64,000 nucleotides of DNA from Schistocerca nitens (Eukaryota > Arthropoda > Insecta > Orthoptera > Acrididae): NCBI RefSeq assembly GCF_023898315.1, contig NC_064614.1, forward strand, positions 1,049,234,432 through 1,049,298,431. Reading direction: 5' to 3'. Below are positions 12,877 through 23,794 of this stretch, in pieces. The position numbers and the translations under genes are program-made. How positions within the stretch are numbered: the first letter of the stretch is position 1; every line of letters begins with the position of its first letter. A model generated the notes under the pieces. The model was given only the letters and a program-made list of their open reading frames with translations. It was not told the origin of the DNA and did not search any database.

Positions 12877-13130
12877 TTAAGATCTTCTGTGTCTTTTTCC
12901 ACATCTCTGCTTTTGTGGTCTTCCTATCTGTCTTCTTAATCTCTGCTTTTGTGGTCTTCCTCTCTGTCTTCTTACAGATGACTTCCATTCATAAACCAAT
13001 TTTGTCCTTCTTCCGGCATCCATGCCAAGAACATTCCCAAGCCAGGCTGCTCTACTTTGATTATTCAGTCTCAGGTAATTGTCAAGGCGGTCCAATACAT
13101 TACACCCGTTTTACATCTCACTTATCATTA
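12877..13130 (-). pseudogene. LINE reverse transcriptase C-terminal fragment
   Basis: Minus-strand translation gives 'AAWLGNVLGMDAGRRTKLVY', then 'RRQRGRPQKQR' twice. This matches the RxxWxGHVxRM...GxRRRGRPxxRW tail found after the thumb of many RTE/CR1-like LINE RTs. A 36-bp direct duplication ('ctctgcttttgtggtcttcc' unit, about 12907-12978) doubles the GRP motif. Only the last 70 or so residues remain, so it is a 5'-truncated relic. Confidence 0.7.
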
Positions 13131-13257
13131 TGATTCTGTGCTAACCCATAGACTTTACGCAGCACGTTAAGTCCAAATATTCTGAGCTGCTGCTCATAAG
13201 GACGTGTTAATGTTTGACCCCTTATATGACGACTAAGTTGATCTTTATTTTGCTGCA

Positions 13258-13441
13258 GCTGCGCGGTCTCATGCGCCTTGCCACGGTTCGCGCGGCTCTC
13301 CCCGTCGGAGTTTCGAGTCCTCCCTCGGGCATGGGTGTGTGTGTTGTCCCTAGCGTAAGTTAGTTTACATTAGATTAAGTAGTGTGTAAGCGTAGGGACC
13401 GATGGCCTCAGCAGTTTCGTCCCATAGGAACTTACCACCAC
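13258..13441 (+). mobile_element. tRNA-derived SINE, family B
   Basis: Head 'gctgcgcggtctcatgcgcc', B box 'gtttcgagtcc', body 'gcgtaagttagtttacatta' and 3' end 'gaccgatggcctcagcagtt'. It is close in sequence to the copy at 49582. The short direct repeat 'ttgctgca' (13250-13257 and 13450-13457) may be its TSD. Confidence 0.85.
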
Positions 13442-13659
13442 CATTTGTCTTGCTGCACATTTGAATTTCATCTATCGGTGTAATATCACGGACGCCAGTA
13501 GGTTGTCAGATGTATGGTAGCATCTATTATCGCTTAATACGTGTGACTTTGTTTCAGTCGACAAGGAATTTGTTCAATTAACATTCTGTACATGTTCAGA
13601 ATTGAAGCTTTGTTGCTGCTGAATTATCCAAGTAATAAGAGGTAGTCATAAAATATGTG

Positions 13660-13721
13660 AGGTTATTTGATATATTCTGCAACTTAAGAAAAGCATTTGA
13701 CAGCATTAACCATAATACAGC
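13660..13721 (+). pseudogene. LINE RT scrap (palm motif)
   Basis: One frame reads 'LRKAFDSINHN' at about 13681-13713, matching the first catalytic Asp motif of LINE RTs (DxxKAFDxIxH). The remnant stops where the Tc1 element at 13722 begins, which suggests the transposon landed in it. Confidence 0.5.
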
Positions 13722-14730
13722 GAGGTGACAAATAAAATGAGATACCTCCTAATACCGCATCTGGCCTTCTTAGCCCGGCGTAGTGCATCAGTTCGACATG
13801 GCCTGGACTCAAAAAGTCGTTGAAAGTCTCCTGCAGAAATACTGAACTGTAGTGTCTCTATAAGCCGTCCATAAGTGCGAATGTGTTGCCGGGGCAACAT
13901 TTTGTGCACTAACTAACCTCTCGATTATGTCCTTCAAATCAGTCGCGAACAGTTATGGGACTGTGACATGGCGCATTCGCATCCACAAAAATTCCATCGT
14001 TGTTTGGGAATATGAAGTTCATGTATGGCTGCAAATGGTTTCGTAGTAGTTAAACGTAATCATTTCCAGTCAGTGATCGGTTCAGCTGGGACTGAGGACC
14101 CAGTCCATTCCATGAAAATATAGCCCTTACCATTATGGAGCCACCACTAACTTGCACAGTGACTAGTTCACAACTTGGGTCCATGGCTTCGTGCGGTCTG
14201 GTGCACTCGAACCCTGCCATCAGCTTTTACCAACTGAAATCGGCACTCATCTGACCACTTTACGGTTTTCCAGTTGTCTAGGGTCCAACCGATAAGGCCA
14301 TGAACCCAGGGGAGGCGCTGTGGGCGATGTCGTGCTGTTGCCAAAGGCACCCGTGTCGGTCGTCTGCTGCCATAGTCCTTTAACGCCATATTTAGCAACG
14401 CTATCCTAACGGACACTTCGTCATACGTCCCACATTGATTTCAGCAGTTATTTCACACAGTGGTGCTTGTCTGTTGGCAATGACAACTCCACGCAAAAGT
14501 CGCTGCTCTCGGTCATTAAGTGAAGGCCGTTGGCCACTTCTTTGTCCGTGACGAGTGGTGATGCCTGAAATTCGATATTCTCGGCGAATTCTTGACACTG
14601 TGGATCTCGGCATATTGAATTCCGTAAACATTTCCGAGTGGATTGTCCCATGCATCTAACTCCAACTACCGTTCCGCGTTCAAAGTATGTCATGCGGCCT
14701 TAATGACGTCGGAATCACGTGAATCACCTC
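13722..14730 (-). mobile_element. Tc1-like transposon, full length but dead
   Basis: The ends are inverted 'gaggtga' / 'tcacctc' with TA nearby on both sides; length is about 1.0 kb, usual for Tc1. The minus strand encodes a transposase in broken frames. There is an N-terminal helix-turn-helix (14655-14401: 'MPRSTVSRIRREYRI', 'LNDREQRLLRGV', 'EITAEINVG'). The first catalytic Asp is in 'WSDECRF' (14168-14416). The C-terminal tail 'RLFESRPCRTDALRRAKKA' (13706-13909) corresponds to the family's sMPRRVxAL region. Several stops and frameshifts separate the parts. The element interrupts LINE sequence on its left. Confidence 0.9.
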
Positions 14731-14775
14731 AGTACAAATTACAGCTCCGTCAACGCACTACCCTTTTATATCTTG

Positions 14776-14904
14776 TATAGGCGATACAAAAAGGTACGGC
14801 CAAACTTTCAGGAAACATTCCTCACACACAAAGAAAGAAAATATGTTATGTGGACATGTGTCCGGAAACGCTTACTTTCCATGTTAGAGCTCATTTTATT
14901 ACTT
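14776..14904 (+). mobile_element. left arm of a long-TIR DNA transposon (split by LTR element)
   Basis: The sequence 'acaaaaaggtacggccaaac' through 'gttagagctcatttt' is the inverted counterpart of 23660-23793. The two arms are about 120 bases long and close to 90 percent identical by eye. The right end is 'taacaccctgtata'. The arm stops at 14904, where the LTR retrotransposon begins, and continues in sequence at 23228. The host element thus predates the LTR element. Confidence 0.88.
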
Positions 14905-15476
14905 TGTAAGTAGGCTGTTTAGGTTTTCTTATTGGCAACGTTACGTAGCGCTCTGTATGAAAATCACTGGCTGTGCTGTGTGCAGTCTGTGGCTAGTTTA
15001 CATTGTTGTCTGCCATTCTAGTGTTGGGCAGCTGGATGTGAACAGCGCATAGCGTTGCGCAGTTGGAGGTGAGCCACCAGCAGTGGTGGATGTGGGAAGA
15101 GAGATGGCGGAGTTTTCAAATTTGTAACACTGGATATCATGAACTGCTATATACATTATGACTTTTGTACACTATTGAGGTAAATACATTGTTTGTTCTC
15201 TATCAAAATCTTTCTTTTGCTAACTATGCCTATCAGTAGTTAGTGCCTTCCATAGTTTGAATCTTTTAATTAGCTGGCAGTAGTGGCGCTCGCTGTATTG
15301 CAGTAGTTCGAGTAACAAAGAATTTTGTGAGGTAAGTGATTTGTGAAAGGTATAGGTTAATGTTAGTCAGGGCCATTCTTTTGTAGGGATTATTGAAAGT
15401 CAGATTGCGTTGCGCTAAAAATATTGTGTGTCAGTTTAAGCACAGTCATGTATAATTCTTCTAAGGGGATGTTTCA
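14905..15476 (+). repeat. 5' LTR
   Basis: Starts 'tgtaagtaggctgtt' and ends 'aaggggatgtttca'. It differs from the 3' LTR by eight substitutions, spread along the repeat, with no indels seen. Its left neighbour is the 'actt' TSD copy. Confidence 0.95.
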
Positions 15477-15478
15477 TA

Positions 15479-15495
15479 TGGCGACCCTGCCAGGA
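15479..15495 (+). promoter_or_regulatory. primer binding site
   Basis: Two bases after the 5' LTR comes 'tggcgaccctgccagga'. TGG complements the CCA end of a tRNA, and the rest resembles the 3' acceptor/T-arm of a tRNA-Arg type, as used by several insect gypsy-like elements. The exact tRNA was not matched here. Confidence 0.7.
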
Positions 15496-15766
15496 TACCT
15501 CCCTGGAATCTTCTGATTTTTTCTTGTAGTTTGTGTGATTAGTGTAGATTTTGTTTATTGCTAGCGCATAATTGTAGAGAGAATCTCAGTCTTTCATTGT
15601 TGTACAGTAAAACAGGTGTGGCACGCATGTAAATTTGCACCAAGTATTTCGCAGCTGCGCTTGCAATTAACTAGATATTATTTTCAGTGCTGTGTTAATG
15701 TGTTTTCTTATTTTTGCTCTTCAAATTGTGCTTTTCTGTGTTATCATGTGAAAGATTGTGACAATA

Positions 15767-18190
15767 ATGGCGTGTGAACAACGTAACACTGGGCTCCAAA
15801 GTAAACACAGAAATAATAGTGACGATGAGCGTAGCTTACCAGTACCACTGTGTAATGAATTAACAGACATTCAAAGTAGTAATTTGGTAACTGTGCATAG
15901 GGAAATGGAGCGAGCGTCAAATAATGGTGTAGACAGTGAAACAGGTAGTGAACAGGGAAGCATTATCGATCGATCGGTCGGCAACAGCTCGCCTCAGGAA
16001 TCGGGAATGACAGAACACAATATTGCAAATACTGTAGACTCAGGTTTTGGGTTCTCACCGTTTTCTCAAATGAGTCAAGACACATTTTCCGCTTGTCAAA
16101 ATGTGAATGTTGCCGGTGCAAATTCACTGCCGAAAAGCATAGAGGAACAGATTCCAGACACAAATACATTATTATTGCAATTAATGCAACAAATGAAACA
16201 AAATCAGAGACAAACACAGCAAGAGTTAGACACAATGGAACAAAATCTTCAAAAGTTAGACACAGTGGAACAAAATCTTAAAAAGTTAGACACAATGGAA
16301 CAAAATCTTCAAAAGTTAGACACAGTGGAACAAAATTTTAAAAAGGTAGACACAATGGAACAAAATCTTCAAAAGTTAGACACCACACTTGAACAAACAC
16401 GTGAAGATTTAACTACAGAGTCACATAACATCGAATCGAAATGTCAAAAAGTCTGTAATGATGTAAAAACACAAATTTGTGAGCATTTCCAACCTATCTT
16501 TTCGCGTCATGAAAATGCATTACAGAATCACGAAGCAGACATAAAAGAACTGCAAACTATTGTTCATTAAAATCACGACACCTTGCAAGCTAAAATTGAC
16601 TCAGTTGCATCTACCGATTCGGTTACGCAACTTGCAAAAACTCAGGAAAACTTAAAGGACACAGTAGATACGATTTCAACACCAATGGACACTCTGAAAC
16701 TTGGTTCAGAAAAACACACAGAGGAAATAATTTCACTATCGGAGAAAGTAGCCGAACTTTCGGATCAGTTCAGTAACTTATCTACAAAGGTAGATGATGA
16801 TCTGAATGACACAAGAGGAGGAGGAGGAGATTAGTGTTTAACGTCCCATTGACACAAGACCTGTAGCCATTACTGACATAGAAGAGTATGAACAAATTAA
16901 GAAATTCAAACAAAATCAGAATCAAATTAATACGCAACACAAAAGAGAGAAATCCGGGAAGTACAAGATCAGTTGGCACAAGTAATACAAAAATTACATA
17001 TTTCAGAGGACAAAAGCGCTCCAACACGGGAAGAGGGACTTAGAAATACGGAACAACCACAAAATAATAACACAGGACACTTCGGAAATTATGAAAGAAA
17101 TTGGCAAGGCACACCGAATTTTGAGATGGAACCGCCGAAACGACGTAACAATGACCGATATGTGACTCGCCAACATGATGATTTTGACTGTAAGCTGTTC
17201 ATTACTACACGTAAATTCAAAACATTTAAGAATTCTGGCAACGACATTCATCCACAAGCGTGGGTTCATCAATTCTCTCATTGTTTTCCTCCCAACAGGT
17301 CATTAGAGCACAGATTAGAACTTACGTGTGGCTACTTAGAGAATGAACCAGCTGTAAGAATACGATCAGTCATTCACGATTGTCACAGTGAAGGAGAATT
17401 TTATCATGCCTTCCTCTCAGCATATTGGTCTTAAGCTACACAAGACCGAGTAAAACATAGCATCATAATGATGAAACATTTCGAACAATCTGAATTTTCC
17501 AGTCTTGTGAAATATTTTGAAGACATGTTGCACATGAATCAGTACCTGTCAAACCCATACAGCCCCTCAGAACTCATCCGCATTTGCTTAATCAAATTAC
17601 CTGAACAATTACGACATATTATTTTGGCAGGACGTTGCAAAGACGACATTGAAGCTTTTCACGGACTCTTACAAGAATTAGAAATTGACACTGACAATCG
17701 CGGAACGCGAAAACAGGAACACAACAATTACAGGTCACATCCGTCGCAATTCCGCGATGAAAGAAATAATAACTGGACACGACAAGGCTATTCTCACAAC
17801 ACAAATCGTGACCAAAACAGACACCACCTGTATGACAACCGTTGGCAGAGTAGTAATAATTACAGGGAAAGATCACCTCTCCGCGGTAATCACTATCACA
17901 GAGACAATCAGAGAAACAGACAATATGGGAACAAAAACAATTATTATCAAGGGAGACAGAATAACTTCAGACGCAACAGTTCAGCGCGCAGTTACGATTC
18001 CGGGAGAAATTCTCCACCACATGTCTGACACACAAGAAACTATGTAAACTACCGACAAAACGACAGACCTGAATTCCATCAGAACTGGCGGGATTCAAAC
18101 AGAGCAGGGCACTCTCGACAAGATGAATTTGTAGAAGTTAGGTCTCCTAATCCCAATAACGACGCACGCCAACAAAGAGACAGACAATGA
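15767..18190 (+). pseudogene. gag-like gene with several breaks
   Basis: ATG at 15767 opens a frame that begins hydrophilic, then has a decapeptide-repeat coiled coil (16225-16384), more coiled coil to about 16800, a capsid-like segment (about 17180-17690, 'HPQAWVHQFSHCFP' to 'HGLLQELEID') and a basic Asn/Arg-rich tail (17700-18190) that could bind RNA without a zinc knuckle. In-frame stops occur at 16568 (TAA), 17432 (TAA) and 18026 (TGA). A 'ggaggaggaggagattagtg' stretch near 16817-16840 adds further stops before the frame resumes by 16973. Each isolated nonsense codon is one C-to-T step from CAA or CGA. No intact Gag is made from this copy. Confidence 0.8.
16225..16384 (+). repeat. 30-bp tandem repeat coding decapeptides
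   Basis: About five units of 30 bases encode ten-residue repeats of the type 'LDTMEQNLQK', alternating with 'LDTVEQNLKK'. Charge and hydrophobic spacing predict a coiled coil, presumably for Gag self-assembly. Units two apart are more alike than neighbours, suggesting a 60-bp duplication unit. Confidence 0.9.
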
Positions 18191-18229
18191 CTGACACCGC
18201 AGGCAGCCACATGCGCTGGCTGGGCTTGA

Positions 18230-18383
18230 GAAAAATAACATAGATGCTAACCTTGAGGAAAATTCCAGTGTTCCTTATCGACGTATACCGCTTGATAATT
18301 GCGTTCAGGTTGAAACTCTGCGTACTAGGAAGAGTAAAGGATTGCACCACATTTCACATGTAAAACCGTTTATTGAAAAATAA
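18230..18383 (+). pseudogene. stub resembling the end of an integrase
   Basis: A frame ending at 18383 contains 'VQVETLRTRKSKGLHHISH' then 'VKPFIEK'. A final basic/aromatic segment ending (V/I)HxSHLKPF is typical of the chromodomain/GPF-type C-terminus of gypsy integrases. If so, protease, RT, RNase H and most of integrase were deleted between the end of gag (18190) and here. Inference from a short motif. Confidence 0.45.
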
Positions 18384-21300
18384 TCTGCTTTTTAACTTTG
18401 TCTTTGCCATATAACTTTTCACTTTATATTACTAGTATGCTTTGTCAGACTTAGAATCTGTTAATATGCAACAATGTTTGAAGTTAAATATCCAGTCAAG
18501 AACCAAGAGAACTTATTTAAACAGTAATTACTAATGCATTGTTATTGTGAACAGACGACACAGTGTTATTGTGTGTGTACATTCTTGCTTGTTAGTTGCA
18601 CAATTACATAACGACTATAAGGCTCACATACTTAGAACATTTACCAGTACTGCTAATAAGATTTTAATGCAAAATTTTGGTTTACTTGAAAATACATTCT
18701 GGATTTAAAGTACTTTCTGTGAGATACCAGATGACACAGTGGTTAGTTTATGTGACAGCTACACGATTTTATCACGACGCTACTAATGAGTGACAATTTA
18801 CAATGTTGTTTTTGCGGTGTATCTGTTTTATATCTGCACAGGTTTTCTGAATTCTTCTGGAAAGTAAAACATGTTTTAGTAGTAACTTTTGTGGTATAGC
18901 TACAATGAGACAGCCTTTATCGTAGCACAACAATACGTTACATTGTAGTACTTTCTTCTTCACGGGAATGAGCATAATAACTACGATATCTATACGCAAA
19001 GCATCTCACTTTTGTTTATGATGAGGTGAGTACATTGACTTCAGCAGAACTTTGCTTACAGAGGACGATAACTACGACACTTCAACAGAATTATCTTACA
19101 GCAAGACGCACATTTAGCGCTACAGGACACGCATTTCAGTGATTAATTTTGTACTTAAAACATTTATTTTTACAGATTTTTGAATTACAAAGAAAGTTTT
19201 CCATGATACATTTCATTCCATTGCTGTAATCTGTAACACCTGAGGGTATAATTACATTAATCCTCAGGGGGGTACACGCTTACTTTGTGTAGCTTGTGTG
19301 TGGCAAGCACAAGGAGCCCTAGCTAATATGGTATTTGCTTATACAACTTTAGACATCGGTACCATATTGCTCCAACCCAGAATTACACAGCTACCTGATT
19401 ATTTAACAGAGAAACAAAAATTTTTTTACTACATCAGTGACACATGTTTACGCAATTACACAGTTGGGTAACTTCACACTTACGAAATTGTATTTTGTCT
19501 GTACTTTGTGAACTGTTCATATTTTTTCGGACCAATTGTGATATTATGAGAGCTTTGAATGATATATTTGGTATGGGATCATGATTTTAAAGTACGTTTG
19601 AGGCAGATGACATTTTTGACATGAGCAGAGAATTTTTTTTAGGTTTTGAAATTATTGGAGGAAGCTACGACGATTTTGAGAGTTGACTGAGGTGTTATGA
19701 TGTTATTATTACGACGACTATGTGTATTATGCTGTTGCGGTATGTTTATGATCAATAAGCTGATGCTATATGAGTTATTTGAGTATGCTACATATCTGTT
19801 ATGATGAAATATTGAAGAAGTGTCGACGAATAAGGTAAGGAATAATGAGTAGTGGTTAGGGACTCCGGTTTGTGAAAAAGGTTGTTGGAAACCAAGAATC
19901 ATACTTTAAGCGTTATGAAATGTATGTAAATGCATGAGTGTATTACAATGCCAATGAAAATTTTTTGGACAATGATATCAAAAGGATTTTGTTTCTACAG
20001 ATTTGTAACGCAAATTCTTGACCTGTGAAATTTTTTATATGAGACTGCCACTGCTGTCGTAAATATTTCGGTAAGAAAGTTAAGTGACCTTCACGTAATG
20101 CGTCGTGGACGCCCAGTTGTACCACCTGCCTGGAAAAAAGCCATTCGTGTGTGCCTTTCAGAGGCACAGGTGAAAAAAAAAAGAAAAGAGGTCGTTATCC
20201 TTGCTATTGACATTTCTTTGTAGAAAGCATCGCAAAAACGACACACTCATTACTTGGAAACATGATTACTCGTACTTTGTGCAACTTACTGAAATGCTTA
20301 TGGATTGATGGGAAATATTCGTACATCTGCACACCTGATTATGACAGGTGTCTTTCTACGAGAATTGAGAGAATTTCTACTGACTTATGAAATGCCACAT
20401 AGCTGTTGAATGATGTTTTTATGCTTTGGTTTGCATAATTGCTTATTTCATTTGATATCTGTTTTCCAGCTGTGTTGCAGCATTGGTTTTATAAAATAAA
20501 ATTAAATGCATTTGCTAATGTGAACACTTTCTGTCAACAGATCTATTAAATAATTACTTTATGATCCACATTCTTCGAAAAAGGAGCTCTTGGAATGGAA
20601 GGAACAATAAGAAGGGACTAATAACAGTAACTGCATATATAATTTTCTTTTCAAGTACTTGGTAATTTTTTGTAGAATTAGTTTTTGTGGTCCACCACTT
20701 TAATGACATAGGTATTAAGATGTGAACAGACATTTCCCTTATCTGCATTGTTGTCTTTAGTGTAATATTTTTTCTGCTTGAGCTTTTTCATGTTTAGATA
20801 TAAGTTATTGCATTTGCTGCTGCTCTTTGCAAGGCATAATGTTACTGAATTTGACTTTGTATTACTCTGTTAAGCCAGTTTTACTACGAATTTATTTTTC
20901 TTGTTTGCTGCGCATTGCCTTATATTAGTTGTAATGTGACATTTGCTTTGCTAATTTATGCTGCTTGCTTTGCCATTTGTATTTTTTATCATTGCTGTTT
21001 GTGTTAATTGTTTTGTGCTGCTGCATTGCCTCGTTCCTTAGTTTAGCATCTGAGCTCAGTGGATTTAAGTTAGCTTAAGATGGGGTAGGCTATATGAGAG
21101 AACGAGTTGTGATGAATTGGAAGAAATGCATTGAGAAGCTATAAGAAAATGTTTGGCAAAAAAAAGTATTTTGAAAGAGGATATGAGCAAAAAAGTAGGG
21201 TTTAGGGACAACAGGTTTACGTAGGATTTTCTTGGAAGTAAATGATGAGGTAAGATAATGGAAAATAAATAATGAGGTAAGAAATATGTGAACATATAAA

Positions 21301-22060
21301 TACAGAAAGCATGCTTGGATAGGATTTTTTTGGCGGAAACAAATCTTGAAATAAGAAGAAAGATCTATGGAATGAAGTTTTGGGTTGGACTGCAGTACCA
21401 AATGTCACACTGAAAACAAACCCTGTCCTGTATTTTTGTGTTATTACACTATGTGAATTTGTGTTTTTCCTGTCTTAATGTGTTTAGCTAATAAGAGTTA
21501 TGTTGTAGAATTTTTCTGATAATATGTTATTTTCTTTGTAAAGATGTTTAGACATTATTTATTCTGTTCTGTTTTAATGCTCATGTGTGAAGTTGATGTT
21601 TCAATAATTATTCTGATCTTTTATGCATTTACTTATGTCATAATTCCTGTAACACTGATGTATATGTTTATTTCTATTCTTTTGTAAAGCCCCTATTACT
21701 ACAAATGTTATCTGTATTATTATGTTTTAATGATGTATTTTGTACCGTTGTTATTGTATTCTTATGTTATAAAATTGTAATTAATACCAGTTCATCATAT
21801 TATTAACTTGTAAGTTACATTTCACTGCACGCGTTTCTGTTGGTCATAGTATATGGACAATATGTGAGAAGTAGGGCCTGTTAGTGTTTGCACGTGTGTT
21901 AATAATTCAGCAAGGGACTGGATAACAGCATTGCTGGTTCTAAGGACAATTCCAAAAACTTTGTGAGTGCACAAGTGGTGGTTATGGACTTGCTATATTA
22001 TCCGCAAGACTCTTCAATGGTGATTGTGCACCTGCACAGTCACAACAGATGGCTGCTGGC
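18384..22060. other. long non-coding interior of the LTR element
   Basis: About 3.6 kb of AT-rich sequence with no long frame on the plus strand; the minus-strand frames are short and unrelated to known proteins. It lies between the integrase-like stub and the tandem repeats. No env-like signal peptide or membrane protein was seen. It may be captured or eroded sequence. Confidence 0.6.
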
Positions 22061-22061
22061 C

Positions 22062-22275
22062 ATCTCTACAAGGACTACAGTGGGTCTGCATCTTTGATGA
22101 CCCACCAATACGATTATTTCTACAAGGACTACAGTGGGTCTACACCTTTGCTGACTCATCAGTACCATTATTTCACAAGGACTGCAGTGGGTCTGCACCT
22201 CTGGTGGCCCACCAATACCGTAATCTCTACCAGGACTACAGTGGGTCTGCTCTGTGATGACCTACCTACCAATAC
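22062..22275 (+). repeat. 54-bp tandem repeat, four units
   Basis: 'aggactacagtgggtctg' recurs at 22071, 22125, 22178 (as aggactgcag) and 22232, giving periods of 54, 53 and 54. Each is followed by a 'gacccaccaatac'-like segment. It lies upstream of the polypurine tract. Units differ by several substitutions, so the array is not newly expanded. Confidence 0.9.
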
Positions 22276-22633
22276 TCTTCAAAATTTCGACTGACTCTGC
22301 TGTGGGTTTGCTCTGATGTGGCCCATTACCTGTCTGCACGTCGAGAGTCAGCACTGTCTTTTCGTTGGAAGGACAACACTACTTCTACAAGACTGCATGG
22401 AAATCCACTACTTCTGTGTGCATTTTCTTCTACTGCTCAGACTTTGAGAAAAACACTGCTATTTTACTGTGATGATCGATCAGGACTGTCGTTATGGACT
22501 GTGAGAAAATTTTAGCTTTTGACCAACATTGTATCAATAAGTGTGTGCATTTGATTTCTTTGTTATTGTAATTATGAAAAATTTTATCAAATCATTATTG
22601 GCCACTGCCCAAAACAATTTGTAAAATTTTTTG

Positions 22634-22651
22634 TGGGGAGCATGGGGGCTA
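22634..22651 (+). promoter_or_regulatory. polypurine tract
   Basis: 'tggggagcatgggggcta' lies directly before the 3' LTR, the usual place of the plus-strand primer. It is interrupted by two pyrimidines. Confidence 0.75.
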
Positions 22652-23223
22652 TGTAAGTAGGCTGTTTAGGTTTTCTTATTGGCAACGTTACGTAGCGCTC
22701 TGTATGAAAATCACTGGCTGTGCTGTGTGCAGTCTGTGGCTAGTTTACATTGTTGTCTGCCATTGTAGTGTTGGGCAGCTGGATGTGAACAGCGCGTAGC
22801 GTTGCGCAGTTGGAGGTGAGCCACCAGCAGTGGTGGATGTGGGAAGAGAGATGGCGGAGTTTTCAAATCTGTAACACTGGATATCATGAACTGCTATATA
22901 CATTATGACTTTTGTACACTATTGAGGTAAATACATTGTTTGTTCTCTATCAAAATCTTTCTTTTGCTAACTATGCCTATCAGTAGTTAGTACCTTCCGT
23001 AGTTTGAATCTTTTATTTAGCTGGCAGTAGTGGCGCTCGCTGTATTGCAGTAGTTCGAGTAACGAAGAATTTTGTGAGGTAAGTGATTTGTGAAAGGTAT
23101 AGGTTAATGTTAGTCAGGGCCATTCTTTTGTAGGGATTATTGAAAGTCAGATTGCGTTGCGCTAAAAATATTGTGTGTCAGTTTAAGCACAGTCATGTAT
23201 AATTCTTCTAAGGGGACGTTTCA
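22652..23223 (+). repeat. 3' LTR
   Basis: 572 bases, equal in length to the 5' LTR, from 'tgtaagtaggctgtt' to 'aaggggacgtttca'. It is followed by the 'actt' TSD copy at 23224-23227. Confidence 0.95.
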
Positions 23224-23227
23224 ACTT

Positions 23228-23793
23228 CTCTTCAAATTACATTAATCAAGGAATGGAAACACACAGCAACAGAACGTACCAGCGTGACTTCAAACACTTT
23301 GTTACAGGAAATGTTCAAAATGTCCTCCGTTAGCGAGGATACATGCATCCACCCTCCGTCGCATGGAATCCCTGATGCGCTGATGCAGCCCTGGAGAATG
23401 GCGTATTGTATCACAGCCGTCCACAATACGAGCACGAAGAGTCTCTACATTTTGTACCGGTGTTGCGTAGACAAGAGCTTTCAAACGCCCCCATAAATGG
23501 AAGTCAAGAGGGTTGAGATCAGGAGAGCGTGGAGGCCATGGAATTGGTCCGCCTCTACCAATCCATCGGTCACCGAATCTGTTGTTGAGAAGCGTACGAA
23601 CACTTCGACTGAAATGTGCAGGAGCTCCAGGCGGTGAGTCGAAGAAGTACAGTACATACTGACGAAACTAAAATGAGCTCTAACCTGGAAATTAAGCGTT
23701 TCCGGACACATGTCCACATAACATCTTTTCTTTATTTGTGTGTGAGGAATGTTTCCTGAAAGTTTGGCCATACCTTTTTGTAACACCCTGTAT
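23228..23793 (-). mobile_element. right part of the long-TIR DNA transposon, transposase C-terminus
   Basis: Continues the element begun at 14776. The minus strand at 23302-23484 reads 'IRDSMRRRVDACILANGGHF' and then 'EHFL' before the stop, the typical end of a Tc1/mariner-superfamily DDE transposase in insects. 23660-23793 is the terminal inverted repeat matching 14776-14904, ending 'taacaccctgtata'. Joined across the LTR element the transposon is only about 0.7 kb, so the catalytic core was lost by internal deletion. Confidence 0.85.
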
Positions 23794-23794
23794 A

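Larger units (their letters stand above)
14905..23223 (+). mobile_element. LTR retrotransposon (Ty3/gypsy-like), non-autonomous
   Basis: Two 572-bp direct terminal repeats bound an 8.3-kb element beginning TG and ending CA, flanked by the 4-bp TSD 'actt' (14901-14904 and 23224-23227). I count 8 mismatches between the LTRs (about 1.4 percent), so the insertion is fairly young. Inside are a primer binding site, a gag region, an integrase-like stub, about 3.6 kb of non-coding AT-rich DNA, a 54-bp tandem repeat and a polypurine tract. Protease, RT and RNase H were not found. Gag features and the 4-bp TSD favour Ty3/gypsy. It can move only with help from a related autonomous element. Confidence 0.92.

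Noticed and set aside
15963-16235. Minus-strand 90-codon frame
   Set aside because: Antisense to gag, which has the better codon structure and repeat-coded domain.
18384-22060. env gene in the LTR element
   Set aside because: No frame with a signal peptide, cleavage site or membrane anchor was seen.
22024-22294. CRISPR-like array
   Set aside because: Units are contiguous 54-bp tandem repeats in an LTR element, without unique spacers; the genome is eukaryotic.
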